From Rhodococcus sp. RD6.2 (GTDB lineage Bacteria > Actinomycetota > Actinomycetes > Mycobacteriales > Mycobacteriaceae): a stretch of DNA of 64,000 bases. The stretch spans positions 48,675 to 112,674 of the forward strand of contig NZ_CVQP01000005.1 in NCBI RefSeq assembly GCF_001040705.1. Reading direction: 5' to 3'. Of this stretch, positions 9,064 to 18,018 are shown piece by piece (position 1 is the first letter of the stretch; the number at the start of each line of letters is the position of its first letter). The notes beneath the pieces are model-generated. The model was not told the origin of the DNA, made no database searches, and saw only the letters and a program-made list of their open reading frames with translations. The translations under genes were made by a program, and so were the position numbers.

Positions 9064-9132
9064 CTAGAGCGCGCGGCGACCGCCGTCGGTCATCGTGATG
9101 CGAGTCGACAGTCGACTGGGGGGTTCGTCCAC
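9064..9132 (-). CDS. Candidate mgtA leader peptide with acidic/proline N-terminus
   Basis: A 22-codon frame starting at GTG 9132 and ending TAG 9064-9066. It has an excellent ribosome site, GGAGGTGA at 9145-9138, five bases before the start. The product begins V/M-DEPPSRLSTR and ends GGRRAL. Enterobacterial mgtL leaders also put acidic residues and prolines right after the start, where low Mg2+ or proline stalling changes ribosome progress and so mgtA transcription. The same frame stays open upstream to ATG 9234 (56 codons), where a second GGAGGTGA sits 13 bases before the ATG, so a longer product is possible. No homology was tested. Confidence 0.5.
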   Translation of the reverse strand: MDEPPSRLSTRITMTDGGRRAL

Positions 9133-9261
9133 GGCGGTCACCTCCTCGAGACACGGGCGCCGGTCGGTGGACCATCCGGCGCCGAAAAGTTCCGGCGAGC
9201 ACACGAGGTCGTGAGTCTTTCTTGCGGAACGCATTTCGTGAAACACGTCACCTCCACGTAA

Positions 9262-9410
9262 GAGCTTCGGCACTGCACGACGTGTCCCGACTCGGGGAAG
9301 CCACCTTGGATCACCCCTTAATCCGGGGAGACCTGTCCTAACCTTGGGCGTCTCTCGACGTCGTCAGATCAGTGGCCTGTGTTCGTGCAGGAGCCTCGCC
9401 TAACGAGGTG
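9262..9410 (-). ncRNA. M-box (ykoK leader) Mg2+ riboswitch
   Basis: Read on the minus strand, the element opens with GTTAGGCGAGGCTCCTGC (9404-9387), almost identical to the invariant 5' M-box core. It continues with ACAGGCCACTGATCTGACG, then GTCGAGAGACGCCCAAGG and CTCCCCGGATTAAGG, all recognisable M-box consensus blocks in the right order. M-box RNAs fold on binding Mg2+ and shut off downstream Mg2+ transporter genes. The gene downstream is an MgtA-type ATPase on the same strand. A TTGACA-like -35 lies at 9451-9446, but the -10 is unclear. The 3' boundary is approximate. Confidence 0.88.
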
Positions 9411-9550
9411 CTGCGCCATCCAACCAACCACCACGGTCGGACGACTGTCAAATCGAGCCTCGAAGCGATCGGCACGGCGGCACCATCACGGGACGGCCCT
9501 GCCGAGGTCGGGGGCGGGGTCGCCGTGGCCGCAGACCCCACCGAACGTGA

Positions 9551-9584
9551 AACGCGCGCCGCACCGAAAGGTGCGACGCGCGTT
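9551..9584 (-). terminator. Terminator after the small secreted protein gene
   Basis: Stem-loop with 15-base arms around a GAAA tetraloop and one mismatch. It lies 15 bases past the stop of the upstream minus-strand gene. It separates that gene from the mgtA promoter region. The core nearly repeats the hairpin at 6182-6225. Confidence 0.75.
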
Positions 9585-9598
9585 CATGTTTCCCGGGA

Positions 9599-10183
9599 TC
9601 AGCTGCCGGCGCTCCCGCTGTCGCCACTGCTCGCGCTCGACACACCGAGCAGCGTGAGGAAGACCGGGATCGCCTCCGGGTTCTCGAGGACGGTGCTGCC
9701 GAAGTCGGCGACACCGGCGACACTGCCGAGACCGGCCGGGACGATCACCGGCGCCATCGCAGTCGCCGCGTCCTTGCCGATGCCCGCGCAGGCACCGACC
9801 ACGGCGTAAACGCCGTTGGGCAGGTCCTGAACCGTCACACTCGCGGAACGATCCAGAATGGTGGTGATCGCGGGTGCGCCCTTGATGACACCGCTGTTGA
9901 GGATGCCGAGGAAGTTGGCCGGATCGGTGATGTTCGCCAGCAGTGCACTGATCTCCACCGCGCGGCCGGCGTCGACGAGACCGGCTGCGCACCCGTCGAG
10001 GATGCCGGTGTTGGGATCGTCGAGCGTGAACGTGACGTCCCCGCCGCTGACCGACGCCTTCAATACGGGTGCGGTCGCGGTCGCGGCGGACGCCGTCGCC
10101 GGCATCGCGAATGCCAGTGCGGCGGCGGTCGCGGCGGTGATCGCGGCGCCGCCGGCGATCCTCGTCAGGGTGGTACTCGGCAT
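9599..10183 (-). CDS. Small secreted Ala-rich protein of unknown function
   Basis: A 194-residue protein with a Sec signal peptide: a short basic start (MPSTTLTRIAGG), a hydrophobic Ala-rich core and a cleavage-like ATASA-A site near residue 35. The mature part has low complexity in Ala, Val, Gly and Thr, two cysteines (DGCAAGL, VGACAGIG) that could form a disulfide, and a Ser/Gly tail. No catalytic motif is visible. ATG 10183 has a GGAAGG ribosome site; longer starts only add a basic, non-signal N-terminus. Its upstream region shares a 23-base motif with that of the other secreted protein gene in this window (see 10293-10315). Confidence 0.72.
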   Translation of the reverse strand: MPSTTLTRIAGGAAITAATAAALAFAMPATASAATATAPVLKASVSGGDVTFTLDDPNTGILDGCAAGLVDAGRAVEISALLANITDPANFLGILNSGVIKGAPAITTILDRSASVTVQDLPNGVYAVVGACAGIGKDAATAMAPVIVPAGLGSVAGVADFGSTVLENPEAIPVFLTLLGVSSASSGDSGSAGS

Positions 10184-10292
10184 GGTGAACCTTCCTGTGG
10201 ATGTGACCGCAGCCCGCCCATGCGGTCCGACTTGGGGAGAGCGCACGCACCCTATTGGACAACCGTCCGAATCGCCGCGAAACACGCCGATT

Positions 10293-10315
10293 GCCGGAGG
10301 ATTCCTGCCAAACCG
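10293..10315 (-). promoter_or_regulatory. Upstream motif shared by two secreted-protein genes, copy 1
   Basis: Matches the stretch at 16187-16209 in 20 of 23 positions; the conserved parts are AGGATTCC and CAAACCG. It lies 110-132 bases before the start of a signal-peptide protein gene. A regulator is not identified. Confidence 0.4.
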
Positions 10316-10392
10316 TTACTCCGCCAACACGGACCGCCCGACGCGGCCCCAGCCGAGGCCGATCGCCCATTTCCCGTCGTAGGGTTCCACGA

Positions 10393-11370
10393 ATGACGGA
10401 TCCGGACGTGACGGCGGGCTCGGAGCGGTCGGATTCCGGCCAGGAGAGCACGCTCACGGTGGTGCTGGCGTTCGGCGCGAACCTCGCGATCGCCCTCGCC
10501 AAAACGGTGGCCGCGGTGCTCACCGGGTCGGCCTCGATGGTCGCGGAGGCGACCCACTCCTGGGCGGACACGGGAAACGAGGTGCTGCTGCTCATCGCGA
10601 ACGGACGATCGCGGCGGGCCCCGGACCGCGCCCACCCCCTCGGATACGGACGCGAGGCCTACATCTGGTCGATGTTCGCGGCACTCGGACTCTTCGCGCT
10701 CGGCGCGGGGGTGTCGATCACGCACGGCATCCAGGAACTGGTCCACCCTGAGCCCGCCGCCGACTACGGCATCGCCTACGCGGTCCTTGGCATCTCCCTC
10801 GTTCTCGAGGCGATTTCGTTCCGGCAGGCGTATCGACAGGTCCGGACCGAAGCGGTGTCCGCGGACCGCGACCTGCTCGAGCACGCACTCCACACGTCCG
10901 ACCCGACGGTGCGGGCCGTGTTCGCGGAGGACGCGGCGGCCCTGATCGGCCTGCTGATCGCGTTCGCCGGAATTCTCCTGCACCAGATCACCGGGTCGCC
11001 GGTGCCCGACGCGATCGGGTCGATCCTGGTCGGCATCCTGCTCGGGGTGATCGCGGTGATCCTGATCGACCGCAACCGGCGGTTCCTCGTCGGCGAGGAG
11101 GCCTCACCACAGTTGCGGAACGCGGGCCTTCGGTCCCTGCTGGATCTTCCGGAAGTGGAGCGGGTGACGATGCTTCGGATGGAGTACCTGGGTCCGCGTC
11201 AGGTGTTCGTCGTCGGGGCCGTCGACCTGGTCGGCGACGGCGCCGAGCACACCGTCGCGGAACAACTGGACCGATGCGAGAAGGCCCTCGAACAGCATCC
11301 GTACATCCGCAAGGTGGTGCTGTCGCTGTCGACGCCCGGCGACCCCGCGCTCACCCCCGACAACAGGTGA
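10393..11370 (+). CDS. Cation diffusion facilitator family transporter
   Basis: A 325-residue CDF protein with about six membrane helices (LTVVLAFGANLAIALAKTVAAVL, WSMFAALGLFALGAGVSI, YAVLGISLVLEAISF, LIGLLIAFAGILL, GSILVGILLGVIAVIL) and a C-terminal cytoplasmic domain. TM2 has the normal HxxxD pair in EATHSWADTGNE. The TM5 site reads FAEDAAALIG and lacks the His or Asp expected four residues before the conserved Asp; this ED pattern recalls the ZNT9-like CDF branch rather than zinc exporters such as CzcD. The metal is therefore uncertain. ATG 10393 avoids an Arg-rich N-terminal extension. It is convergent with cysE across a long terminator. Confidence 0.82.
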   Translation: MTDPDVTAGSERSDSGQESTLTVVLAFGANLAIALAKTVAAVLTGSASMVAEATHSWADTGNEVLLLIANGRSRRAPDRAHPLGYGREAYIWSMFAALGLFALGAGVSITHGIQELVHPEPAADYGIAYAVLGISLVLEAISFRQAYRQVRTEAVSADRDLLEHALHTSDPTVRAVFAEDAAALIGLLIAFAGILLHQITGSPVPDAIGSILVGILLGVIAVILIDRNRRFLVGEEASPQLRNAGLRSLLDLPEVERVTMLRMEYLGPRQVFVVGAVDLVGDGAEHTVAEQLDRCEKALEQHPYIRKVVLSLSTPGDPALTPDNR

Positions 11371-11412
11371 GGGGAGTCCGTGCCCGGTCGACCGGGCATG
11401 GACTCCCCTCAC
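11367..11412. terminator. Bidirectional terminator between CDF and cysE genes
   Basis: A 46-base near-perfect palindrome, 23-bp arms with one mismatch, that starts inside the last codons of the CDF gene. The outer arms GTGAGGGGA/TCCCCTCAC recur in the terminator at 13048-13094. Confidence 0.8.
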
Positions 11413-11424
11413 CCTGGTGTCAGC

Positions 11425-12009
11425 TCAGATGTACATCGCAGGGTCGATGTAGCTGTTGGGGTCGACCAACTGCTCGTGCTGGCGACCGCTGCGGTGTCGC
11501 ACGGTCGCCGGAATTCCTGTCGCGATCGAATCGGGCGGCACGTCACGGGTGACGACCGCATTGGCACCGACGGCGCTGTCGTCCCCGACGACGACCGGGC
11601 CCAGGATCTTCGCTCCCGCGCCGACCGTGACGCGGTTCCCGATCGTCGGATGACGCTTCGTCTTCGCCAGCGACCGACCGCCGAGTGTGACCCCGTGATA
11701 GAGCATCACGTCGTCGCCGATCTCGGTGGTCTCGCCGATGACGACACCCATCCCGTGGTCGATGAAGAACCGCCGTCCGATCGTCGCACCGGGATGGATC
11801 TCGATACCCGTCAGGAACCGGGTGAACTGGGAGAGCATGCGGGCCGGACCACGCAGCGCGGGCTTCGCCCACATGCGGTGCGCGACCCGGTGCGACCAGA
11901 TGGCGTGCAACCCCGAGTAGACGATCGCGTTCTCGACGTTGCTACGCGCGGCCGGGTCCTGGCCGCGCGCGGCCTGCAGGTCCTCCCGAACCGTGCGCAG
12001 CACTCCCAT
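11425..12009 (-). CDS. cysE: Serine O-acetyltransferase
   Basis: A 194-residue serine acetyltransferase making O-acetylserine from serine and acetyl-CoA, the first committed step of cysteine synthesis. An N-terminal helical region precedes the left-handed beta-helix, which is built of hexapeptide repeats ([36 protein letters not shown]). His85 in DHGMG is the expected catalytic base. The length fits the short actinobacterial CysE form. ATG 12009 lies three bases after the cysK stop, so the two genes form an operon and are probably translationally coupled. The C-terminus ends in Ile (DPAMYI), as needed for docking into CysK in the cysteine synthase complex. Confidence 0.94.
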   Translation of the reverse strand: MGVLRTVREDLQAARGQDPAARSNVENAIVYSGLHAIWSHRVAHRMWAKPALRGPARMLSQFTRFLTGIEIHPGATIGRRFFIDHGMGVVIGETTEIGDDVMLYHGVTLGGRSLAKTKRHPTIGNRVTVGAGAKILGPVVVGDDSAVGANAVVTRDVPPDSIATGIPATVRHRSGRQHEQLVDPNSYIDPAMYI

Positions 12010-12012
12010 GCC

Positions 12013-12948
12013 TCAGTCCCGGATGTGCTCGAACAGCGGCGTCGAGATGTACCGCTCACCGAAGTCCGGCACCACCACGACGATCAGCTTGCCCGCGTTC
12101 TCGGGGCGCTTCGCGATCTCCAGCGCGCCCCACACGTTCGCGCCCGCGGAGATGCCGCCGAGGATGCCCTCGTCGGTGCCGAGGCTGCGTGCGGTCGTGA
12201 TGGCGTCGTCGAGCTTGACGTCGATGATCTCGTCGTAGATATCACGATCGAGGATGTCGGGCACGAAGTTGGCGCCGAGACCCTGGATCTTGTGCGGGCC
12301 GGGCTGTCCGCCGGTCAGGATCGGCGAATCGGCGGGCTCGACGCCCACGATCTTGACCTCGGGGTTGCGCTCGCGCAGTGCGCGGCCGACACCGGTGATG
12401 GTGCCGCCGGTGCCGATGCCCGCGACGAAGATGTCGACCTTGCCGTCGGTGTCGGCCCAAACCTCTTCACCGGTGGTGGCCTGGTGGATGGCCGGGTTGG
12501 CCGGGTTCGCGAACTGGCGTGCGAGGACCGCGTTCTCGGTCTGCCCGACAATCTCCTCGGCCTTCTTGACGGCACCGGCCATGCCCTCGGAACCCGGGGT
12601 CAGCACGATCTCGGCGCCGTAGGCGCGCAGCATGACGCGACGCTCGGTGGACATCGTCTCCGGCATGGTGAGGATGACCTTGTAGCCGCGTGCGGCCGCA
12701 ACCATGGCGAGCGCGATGCCGGTGTTACCGGACGTGCCCTCGACGATGGTGCCGCCGGGCTTGAGCTCACCGGACTGCTCGGCGGCGTCGATGATCGCGA
12801 CACCGATGCGGTCCTTGACGCTGTTGGCGGGGTTGTAGAACTCGAGCTTGGCCACCACCTGCGCCTGCGCACCGTCCGTGAGGCGGTTCAGGCGGACGAG
12901 CGGGGTCCGCCCGACCAGTTCGGTGACGTTGTTGTAGATCTGGCTCAT
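12013..12948 (-). CDS. cysK: Cysteine synthase A (O-acetylserine sulfhydrylase)
   Basis: A 311-residue PLP enzyme converting O-acetylserine and sulfide to cysteine. Lys45 in [11 protein letters not shown] is the Schiff-base lysine, [11 protein letters not shown] (residues 70-80) is the substrate-binding Asn loop, and GTGGTITG is the phosphate-binding loop. ATG 12948 ([18 protein letters not shown]) has an AGAGGA ribosome site; the in-frame extension upstream is not CysK-like. It is the first gene of the cysK-cysE operon, and its promoter must lie in the gap between it and the pckA terminator. Confidence 0.95.
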   Translation of the reverse strand: MSQIYNNVTELVGRTPLVRLNRLTDGAQAQVVAKLEFYNPANSVKDRIGVAIIDAAEQSGELKPGGTIVEGTSGNTGIALAMVAAARGYKVILTMPETMSTERRVMLRAYGAEIVLTPGSEGMAGAVKKAEEIVGQTENAVLARQFANPANPAIHQATTGEEVWADTDGKVDIFVAGIGTGGTITGVGRALRERNPEVKIVGVEPADSPILTGGQPGPHKIQGLGANFVPDILDRDIYDEIIDVKLDDAITTARSLGTDEGILGGISAGANVWGALEIAKRPENAGKLIVVVVPDFGERYISTPLFEHIRD

Positions 12949-13047
12949 CGCTGATCCTCTCCCCGTGCGTATACGCCGGGCGTCGCTGTTCGTTGGATGT
13001 ATTCCACCACTGCCACCTGGGTTCGGCGACACCACCCCCGGAAACGA

Positions 13048-13094
13048 GTGAGGGGAACCTTCAACCGGATGGACCGGTCGAGGGTTCCCCTCAC
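13048..13094 (-). terminator. Terminator downstream of pckA
   Basis: Inverted repeat with perfect 12-base arms (GTGAGGGGAACC and its complement) and further pairing of ACCGG/CCGGT near the loop. It ends 17 bases past the pckA stop. Confidence 0.8.
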
Positions 13095-13111
13095 CACGAA
13101 GCTGGACTACG

Positions 13112-14938
<1,827 letters not shown>

Positions 14939-15045
14939 CAAACTCTCCCTGGGGTGTTCCGGAATCGAGTCACGGCGCCCTGCCGGACGACAGTGCGCGG
15001 CGGATCGCGATTACCCCTCTCGGTGGGGCACCACCCGCTGTTCCA

Positions 15046-15077
15046 TCGACCGTGTGCGAGTGGTTTCACACGGTTGA
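15046..15077. promoter_or_regulatory. Inverted repeat upstream of pckA, possible operator
   Basis: Arms TCGACCGTGTG and CACACGGTTGA match at 10 of 11 positions around a 10-base spacer, 108-139 bases before the pckA start. The inner TGTG-N10-CACA is two bases wider than a CRP/GlxR site, so a different regulator is more likely. None is identified. Confidence 0.4.
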
Positions 15078-15202
15078 CGACGACACGGGCGCCGGGTGTC
15101 CTGAATAGAGGTTAGCTCTGCGCGTCCGCGATGTGGGAATCGGGTCACGTCCGATCGGTCACAGGACCGATTCAGTGATCCGAGCAGATCCACCGAGACA
15201 AC

Positions 15203-15236
15203 TCTGGCGGTGACGACCGAGGTCGTCACCGCCAGA
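15203..15236 (-). terminator. Terminator after the second secreted-protein gene
   Basis: Perfect 16-bp arms with a two-base centre, 21 bases past the stop of the minus-strand secreted-protein gene and 300 bases before pckA begins. Confidence 0.8.
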
Positions 15237-15256
15237 ATTCGACGTCGTGCGTCAGA

Positions 15257-15979
15257 TCAGCTCAGCGAGCCTTCGAGCACCTTGAGGATGGTGTCACCGA
15301 GGACGTCGCTGATCGAACCGGTCGAGGACAGCTGGCCCTCGGCCGAGCCGAGGCCGGTCTCGTCGGCAACGCTCAGCACCGTCTCGCCCGGGTTGGGGAT
15401 GCGGACCTTGAAGCAGGCGTTCAGGTTCGGCAGCTCGTTGGAGACACCCACGGTGCCTGCAACGCCGATGCCACCGCTCGTGATCGCCGAGCCGGGGGTC
15501 GAGTTCTTCGGAACCACGTAGGTGGTCTCGAGGGTGACCGGGTTGCCCGAGTTCACGAACCAGCCGGTGCTGGTGAACTTGTAGCCGGCGCCGTTCGGGG
15601 TCGCGGTCACCTCTTCGGGCTGCTGACCGCCGATGAGGTTGTAGGCCGTGACGACCGACTTGACGGGCGCACCGAATCCGGCAGGCGGGAACTCGGTGAT
15701 GGTGTTGACGTACGGGTTGCCGATGCTCGTGGTGCCGATGACGGTCTTGTAGGTGACCTGGGTGCCGCCAGCGGCCTCGGTCACGTTGACCGAGCGGTCG
15801 TAGGTGTGAGTGATCCAGACGGTGCTGGCGTTGTTCTTCTCGGCGTGGGTGGACTGTGCGCAGGTATCCGCGGCTGCCGCGACACCGGTTCCGAGACCAA
15901 GGCTCAGCGTTGCACCGCCGACGACCAGCGCGCTCGCAGCGGCCGCGGCGGTGACGCGGCGCAGGGAGGATCGAGACAT
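15257..15979 (-). CDS. Secreted protein of unknown function
   Basis: A 240-residue exported protein. The signal peptide has the basic start MSRSSLRR, an Ala-rich core and GTGVAAAA-D as probable cleavage site near residue 33. The mature protein is rich in Thr, Val, Gly and Asn, with beta-type alternation (VNVTEAAGGTQVTYKTVIGTT) and two cysteines (DTCAQST and NACFKV) that could pair. The C-terminus is Ser/Gly-rich with short hydrophobic segments (DVLGDTILKVLEGSLS). No enzymatic motif is visible; an Ig-like or envelope-associated fold is possible. ATG 15979 gives a proper signal peptide. It sits between pckA and the GTPase-like pair, where I recall no counterpart in M. tuberculosis. Confidence 0.75.
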   Translation of the reverse strand: MSRSSLRRVTAAAAASALVVGGATLSLGLGTGVAAAADTCAQSTHAEKNNASTVWITHTYDRSVNVTEAAGGTQVTYKTVIGTTSIGNPYVNTITEFPPAGFGAPVKSVVTAYNLIGGQQPEEVTATPNGAGYKFTSTGWFVNSGNPVTLETTYVVPKNSTPGSAITSGGIGVAGTVGVSNELPNLNACFKVRIPNPGETVLSVADETGLGSAEGQLSSTGSISDVLGDTILKVLEGSLS

Positions 15980-16086
15980 GGAAACTCCGTTCACGATTCG
16001 TTCGGGACCCAACGCGACTACCCCAGCGACGAGTCCTGAAGGTCAGTTACATGTGCGCAATCCGAGCACGCACCGAACCTTTATAC

Positions 16087-16098
16087 GGACGATCGTCC
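16087..16098. promoter_or_regulatory. Perfect palindrome upstream of the secreted-protein gene
   Basis: GGACGATCGTCC, 108 bases before the start of the signal-peptide protein gene. The other secreted-protein gene has a related interrupted repeat, GGAC-AACC-GTCC, at 10257-10268. These may be binding sites for one regulator, which is unidentified. Confidence 0.35.
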
Positions 16099-16186
16099 AA
16101 CTACCTGACCGTTTTCACGGAATTGGCCGCAAACTGACCCCGGAATCGGCGCGCCGGATCCGACTCGGACCACACAGCGGCCGGAC

Positions 16187-16209
16187 GCCGAAGGATTCCC
16201 GGCAAACCG
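16187..16209 (-). promoter_or_regulatory. Upstream motif shared by two secreted-protein genes, copy 2
   Basis: Second copy of the motif at 10293-10315, with 20 of 23 bases identical. It lies 208-230 bases before the start of a signal-peptide protein gene. Confidence 0.4.
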
Positions 16210-16265
16210 ACTCGTCGGCCCGTCTAGACGCAGGGACCGGCGCGAACGGCTGATCGCGCCGACGT

Positions 16266-16580
16266 CTACCGCTCGAACGACAGTCGTCCTTCGTCGACGG
16301 GGTCCCAGCGAACCGTCCCGTCCGGGTCCCGCTGCGGCTCCCACGCGGCGTACGCGCCGTCCGCCTCGATGCGGGTGACATGGTCCGCCCAGCCGTCCTC
16401 GTCGAGGTCGGACGCGATCGTCATTCCACCGCCATCCGAGTAGACGCGGGTGTCGAGAATGCCGTCCCCGTCGAGGTCGACGGTCGGTTCGGACATCATG
16501 AGATCTCCGGAACCCGGACCGGACTCGACCGTCACTTGGTACTGGTCGTCGATTCCCGCCACCAGCGTCTCGTCCTGCAT
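16266..16580 (-). CDS. Small acidic protein with Asp-rich calcium-type loops
   Basis: A 104-residue acidic protein. Two repeats, DLDGDGILDTRV and DLDEDGWADHV, have the DxDxDGxxD spacing of Ca2+-binding loops in dockerin and FG-GAP proteins. The C-terminus is Trp-rich (YAAWEPQRDPDGTVRWDPVDEG). There is no signal peptide. ATG 16580 has a GAGAGG ribosome site; the longer in-frame version is Arg/Ser-rich antisense of the next gene. It starts 43 bases after the GTPase-like gene stop and may be cotranscribed with it. I believe such proteins belong to a small actinobacterial DUF family (DUF6802-like), but the function is unknown. Confidence 0.65.
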   Translation of the reverse strand: MQDETLVAGIDDQYQVTVESGPGSGDLMMSEPTVDLDGDGILDTRVYSDGGGMTIASDLDEDGWADHVTRIEADGAYAAWEPQRDPDGTVRWDPVDEGRLSFER

Positions 16581-16623
16581 CTCGGCATCCTCTCGATCAC
16601 CCGCGTTCCGTTCGCGGGACCGG

Positions 16624-18018
16624 TCACTGTGGACTTGGACGCAGCGCACGGTCCGCCGGTTCCTCGAACGGACGCTCGTGTTCCGCGAGGGCCCGATCGA
16701 GGACCGCGAGGTCGCGCTCGACGGCCGCGAGACGCCCAGAGGTCCGCGCGACACCGTCCCGCAACTCCCGGTCGAGTTCGGCCAGCGAGCGTTCGGTCGT
16801 CCGGGCGCGCTCCCGATGCGCCCGCTGCACGGCGTCCACGATCTCGGCTTCCGACTCGACGAGCCGCGTCAGCGCCCGTTGCTCCAGACCCGACCTGACC
16901 TGCGTCATCGCTTCCGTCAGCCACTGTCGGAGATGGGCCCGGTCCGCGGCCAGTCCGCGCATCCGTGTCAGCGCCCACGCCGCGACACCACCGATCAGCA
17001 GCGTCACGGGCAATGCGAAGAGGTCGAACGCCGCGATGTTCGACATCGGTGACACCACGAGCCGGCCGAGTCCGGCGCCGGCCGAGGCACCGACCACGAT
17101 CATCATCCGATCCTCGACGCCCCGGTGCCGCGGCTCCGGGTCGTCCACGACGGGAGGGCGACGGTTCGGGCCTGCAACCGGATGCGGCGCACCCACCACC
17201 GCGGCCGCGAGGTCGCCCAGCACCGCGTCGGTCGTCGCATCCACGGCGGTGGTCAGCACGTCGACCTCCTCGCGCACTCGACAAGGAAACTCCCCCGACA
17301 TCGACCGTCCCGACCGGTCCACCTCCGCGCGCAGGACTGCGGTTGCGGCACGGACCCGGTCGCCGACGAGATGGGTGAGGTCGACGCGGGCGAGTGCGGA
17401 CAGCCGCCGCAGCGCCGCCGCGGACTCGGTACGGGGTCCGTCCCGGTCTGCGATCAGCGCCGCGCGACATTCGCGCAGTGCCGCGGTGGCGTCGTCGCGG
17501 CGCAGGTCGTCAGCGGTGGCCCGGACCATCGCCCGGACCCGGTCGAGTTCGACGTGACGCGGCGCTGCGCCGCTGTCGTCCAGGGCGCGCTCGACCGCTG
17601 CCCGCAACTCCGGCAGGCCGAGGCCCGTCGATACGGACACGGGAAGGATCGGCCCGGCAACGACGCGGTGTGCGTGCCCGGCGAGCACCGCCTCGTCCCG
17701 GTCGAGGACCGACTTCCAGTCGTGGTGGGCGTCGATCCGGGTCACGACGGCGATCGCCACCGATCCCGTCGCGACCGCAGCGGCGAGCAACCCCAGTTCC
17801 TCCCGGCCGATCGGCGCGGACGCATCGAACGCCACGACAACGACGGACGCCGCCGGATCCGAGCCGTCACGAACCCGGAACGCGGGCAGCAGCGACGCCA
17901 GCGCATCGGCCAGCGCGCTGCGACCGCTACCCGGCGGCCCGACCACGGCGACCGACGGTGAGCCCGAGCCGGGAATCTGCCAACGTCGCAACACCTGCTC
18001 GATGTCGAGGTCAGGCAT
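16624..18018 (-). CDS. Membrane-associated GTPase-like protein (Rv0210-like by position)
   Basis: A 464-residue protein with an N-terminal P-loop domain: VAVVGPPGSGRSALADAL (residues 23-40) is a Walker A with Arg instead of Lys, and VVTRIDAHHD (Thr93, Asp96) resembles the G4 motif with Arg in place of Asn/Lys. A helical region follows, then two membrane-type segments (MMIVVGASAGAGLGRLVV and FALPVTLLIGGVAAWAL), then a long charged coiled-coil tail (LVESEAEIVDAVQRAHRERA, ERSLAELDRELRDG). This layout recalls dynamin-like GTPases. ATG 18018 overlaps the upstream gene stop by eight bases. Gene order matches Rv0210 between trmB and pckA. Nucleotide hydrolysis is uncertain because of the altered motifs. 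Confidence 0.7.
   Translation of the reverse strand: MPDLDIEQVLRRWQIPGSGSPSVAVVGPPGSGRSALADALASLLPAFRVRDGSDPAASVVVVAFDASAPIGREELGLLAAAVATGSVAIAVVTRIDAHHDWKSVLDRDEAVLAGHAHRVVAGPILPVSVSTGLGLPELRAAVERALDDSGAAPRHVELDRVRAMVRATADDLRRDDATAALRECRAALIADRDGPRTESAAALRRLSALARVDLTHLVGDRVRAATAVLRAEVDRSGRSMSGEFPCRVREEVDVLTTAVDATTDAVLGDLAAAVVGAPHPVAGPNRRPPVVDDPEPRHRGVEDRMMIVVGASAGAGLGRLVVSPMSNIAAFDLFALPVTLLIGGVAAWALTRMRGLAADRAHLRQWLTEAMTQVRSGLEQRALTRLVESEAEIVDAVQRAHRERARTTERSLAELDRELRDGVARTSGRLAAVERDLAVLDRALAEHERPFEEPADRALRPSPQ

Larger units (their letters stand above)
14939..15256. other. pckA upstream region, no gene
   Basis: This 318-base gap holds the pckA promoter region and the terminator of the secreted-protein gene. 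I see an 11-base inverted repeat (15046-15077) and the stem-loop at 15203-15236. Short open frames in it have no ribosome site and antisense-like composition. Confidence 0.6.

Noticed and set aside
9338-9541. 67-codon minus-strand frame upstream of mgtA
   Set aside because: It covers the M-box and promoter region, has no ribosome site and ends inside the riboswitch; the RNA structure explains the sequence better.
15051-15070. CRP/GlxR site upstream of pckA
   Set aside because: TGTG and CACA are separated by 10 rather than 8 bases and the inner A/T positions do not match, so it is listed only as an inverted repeat.
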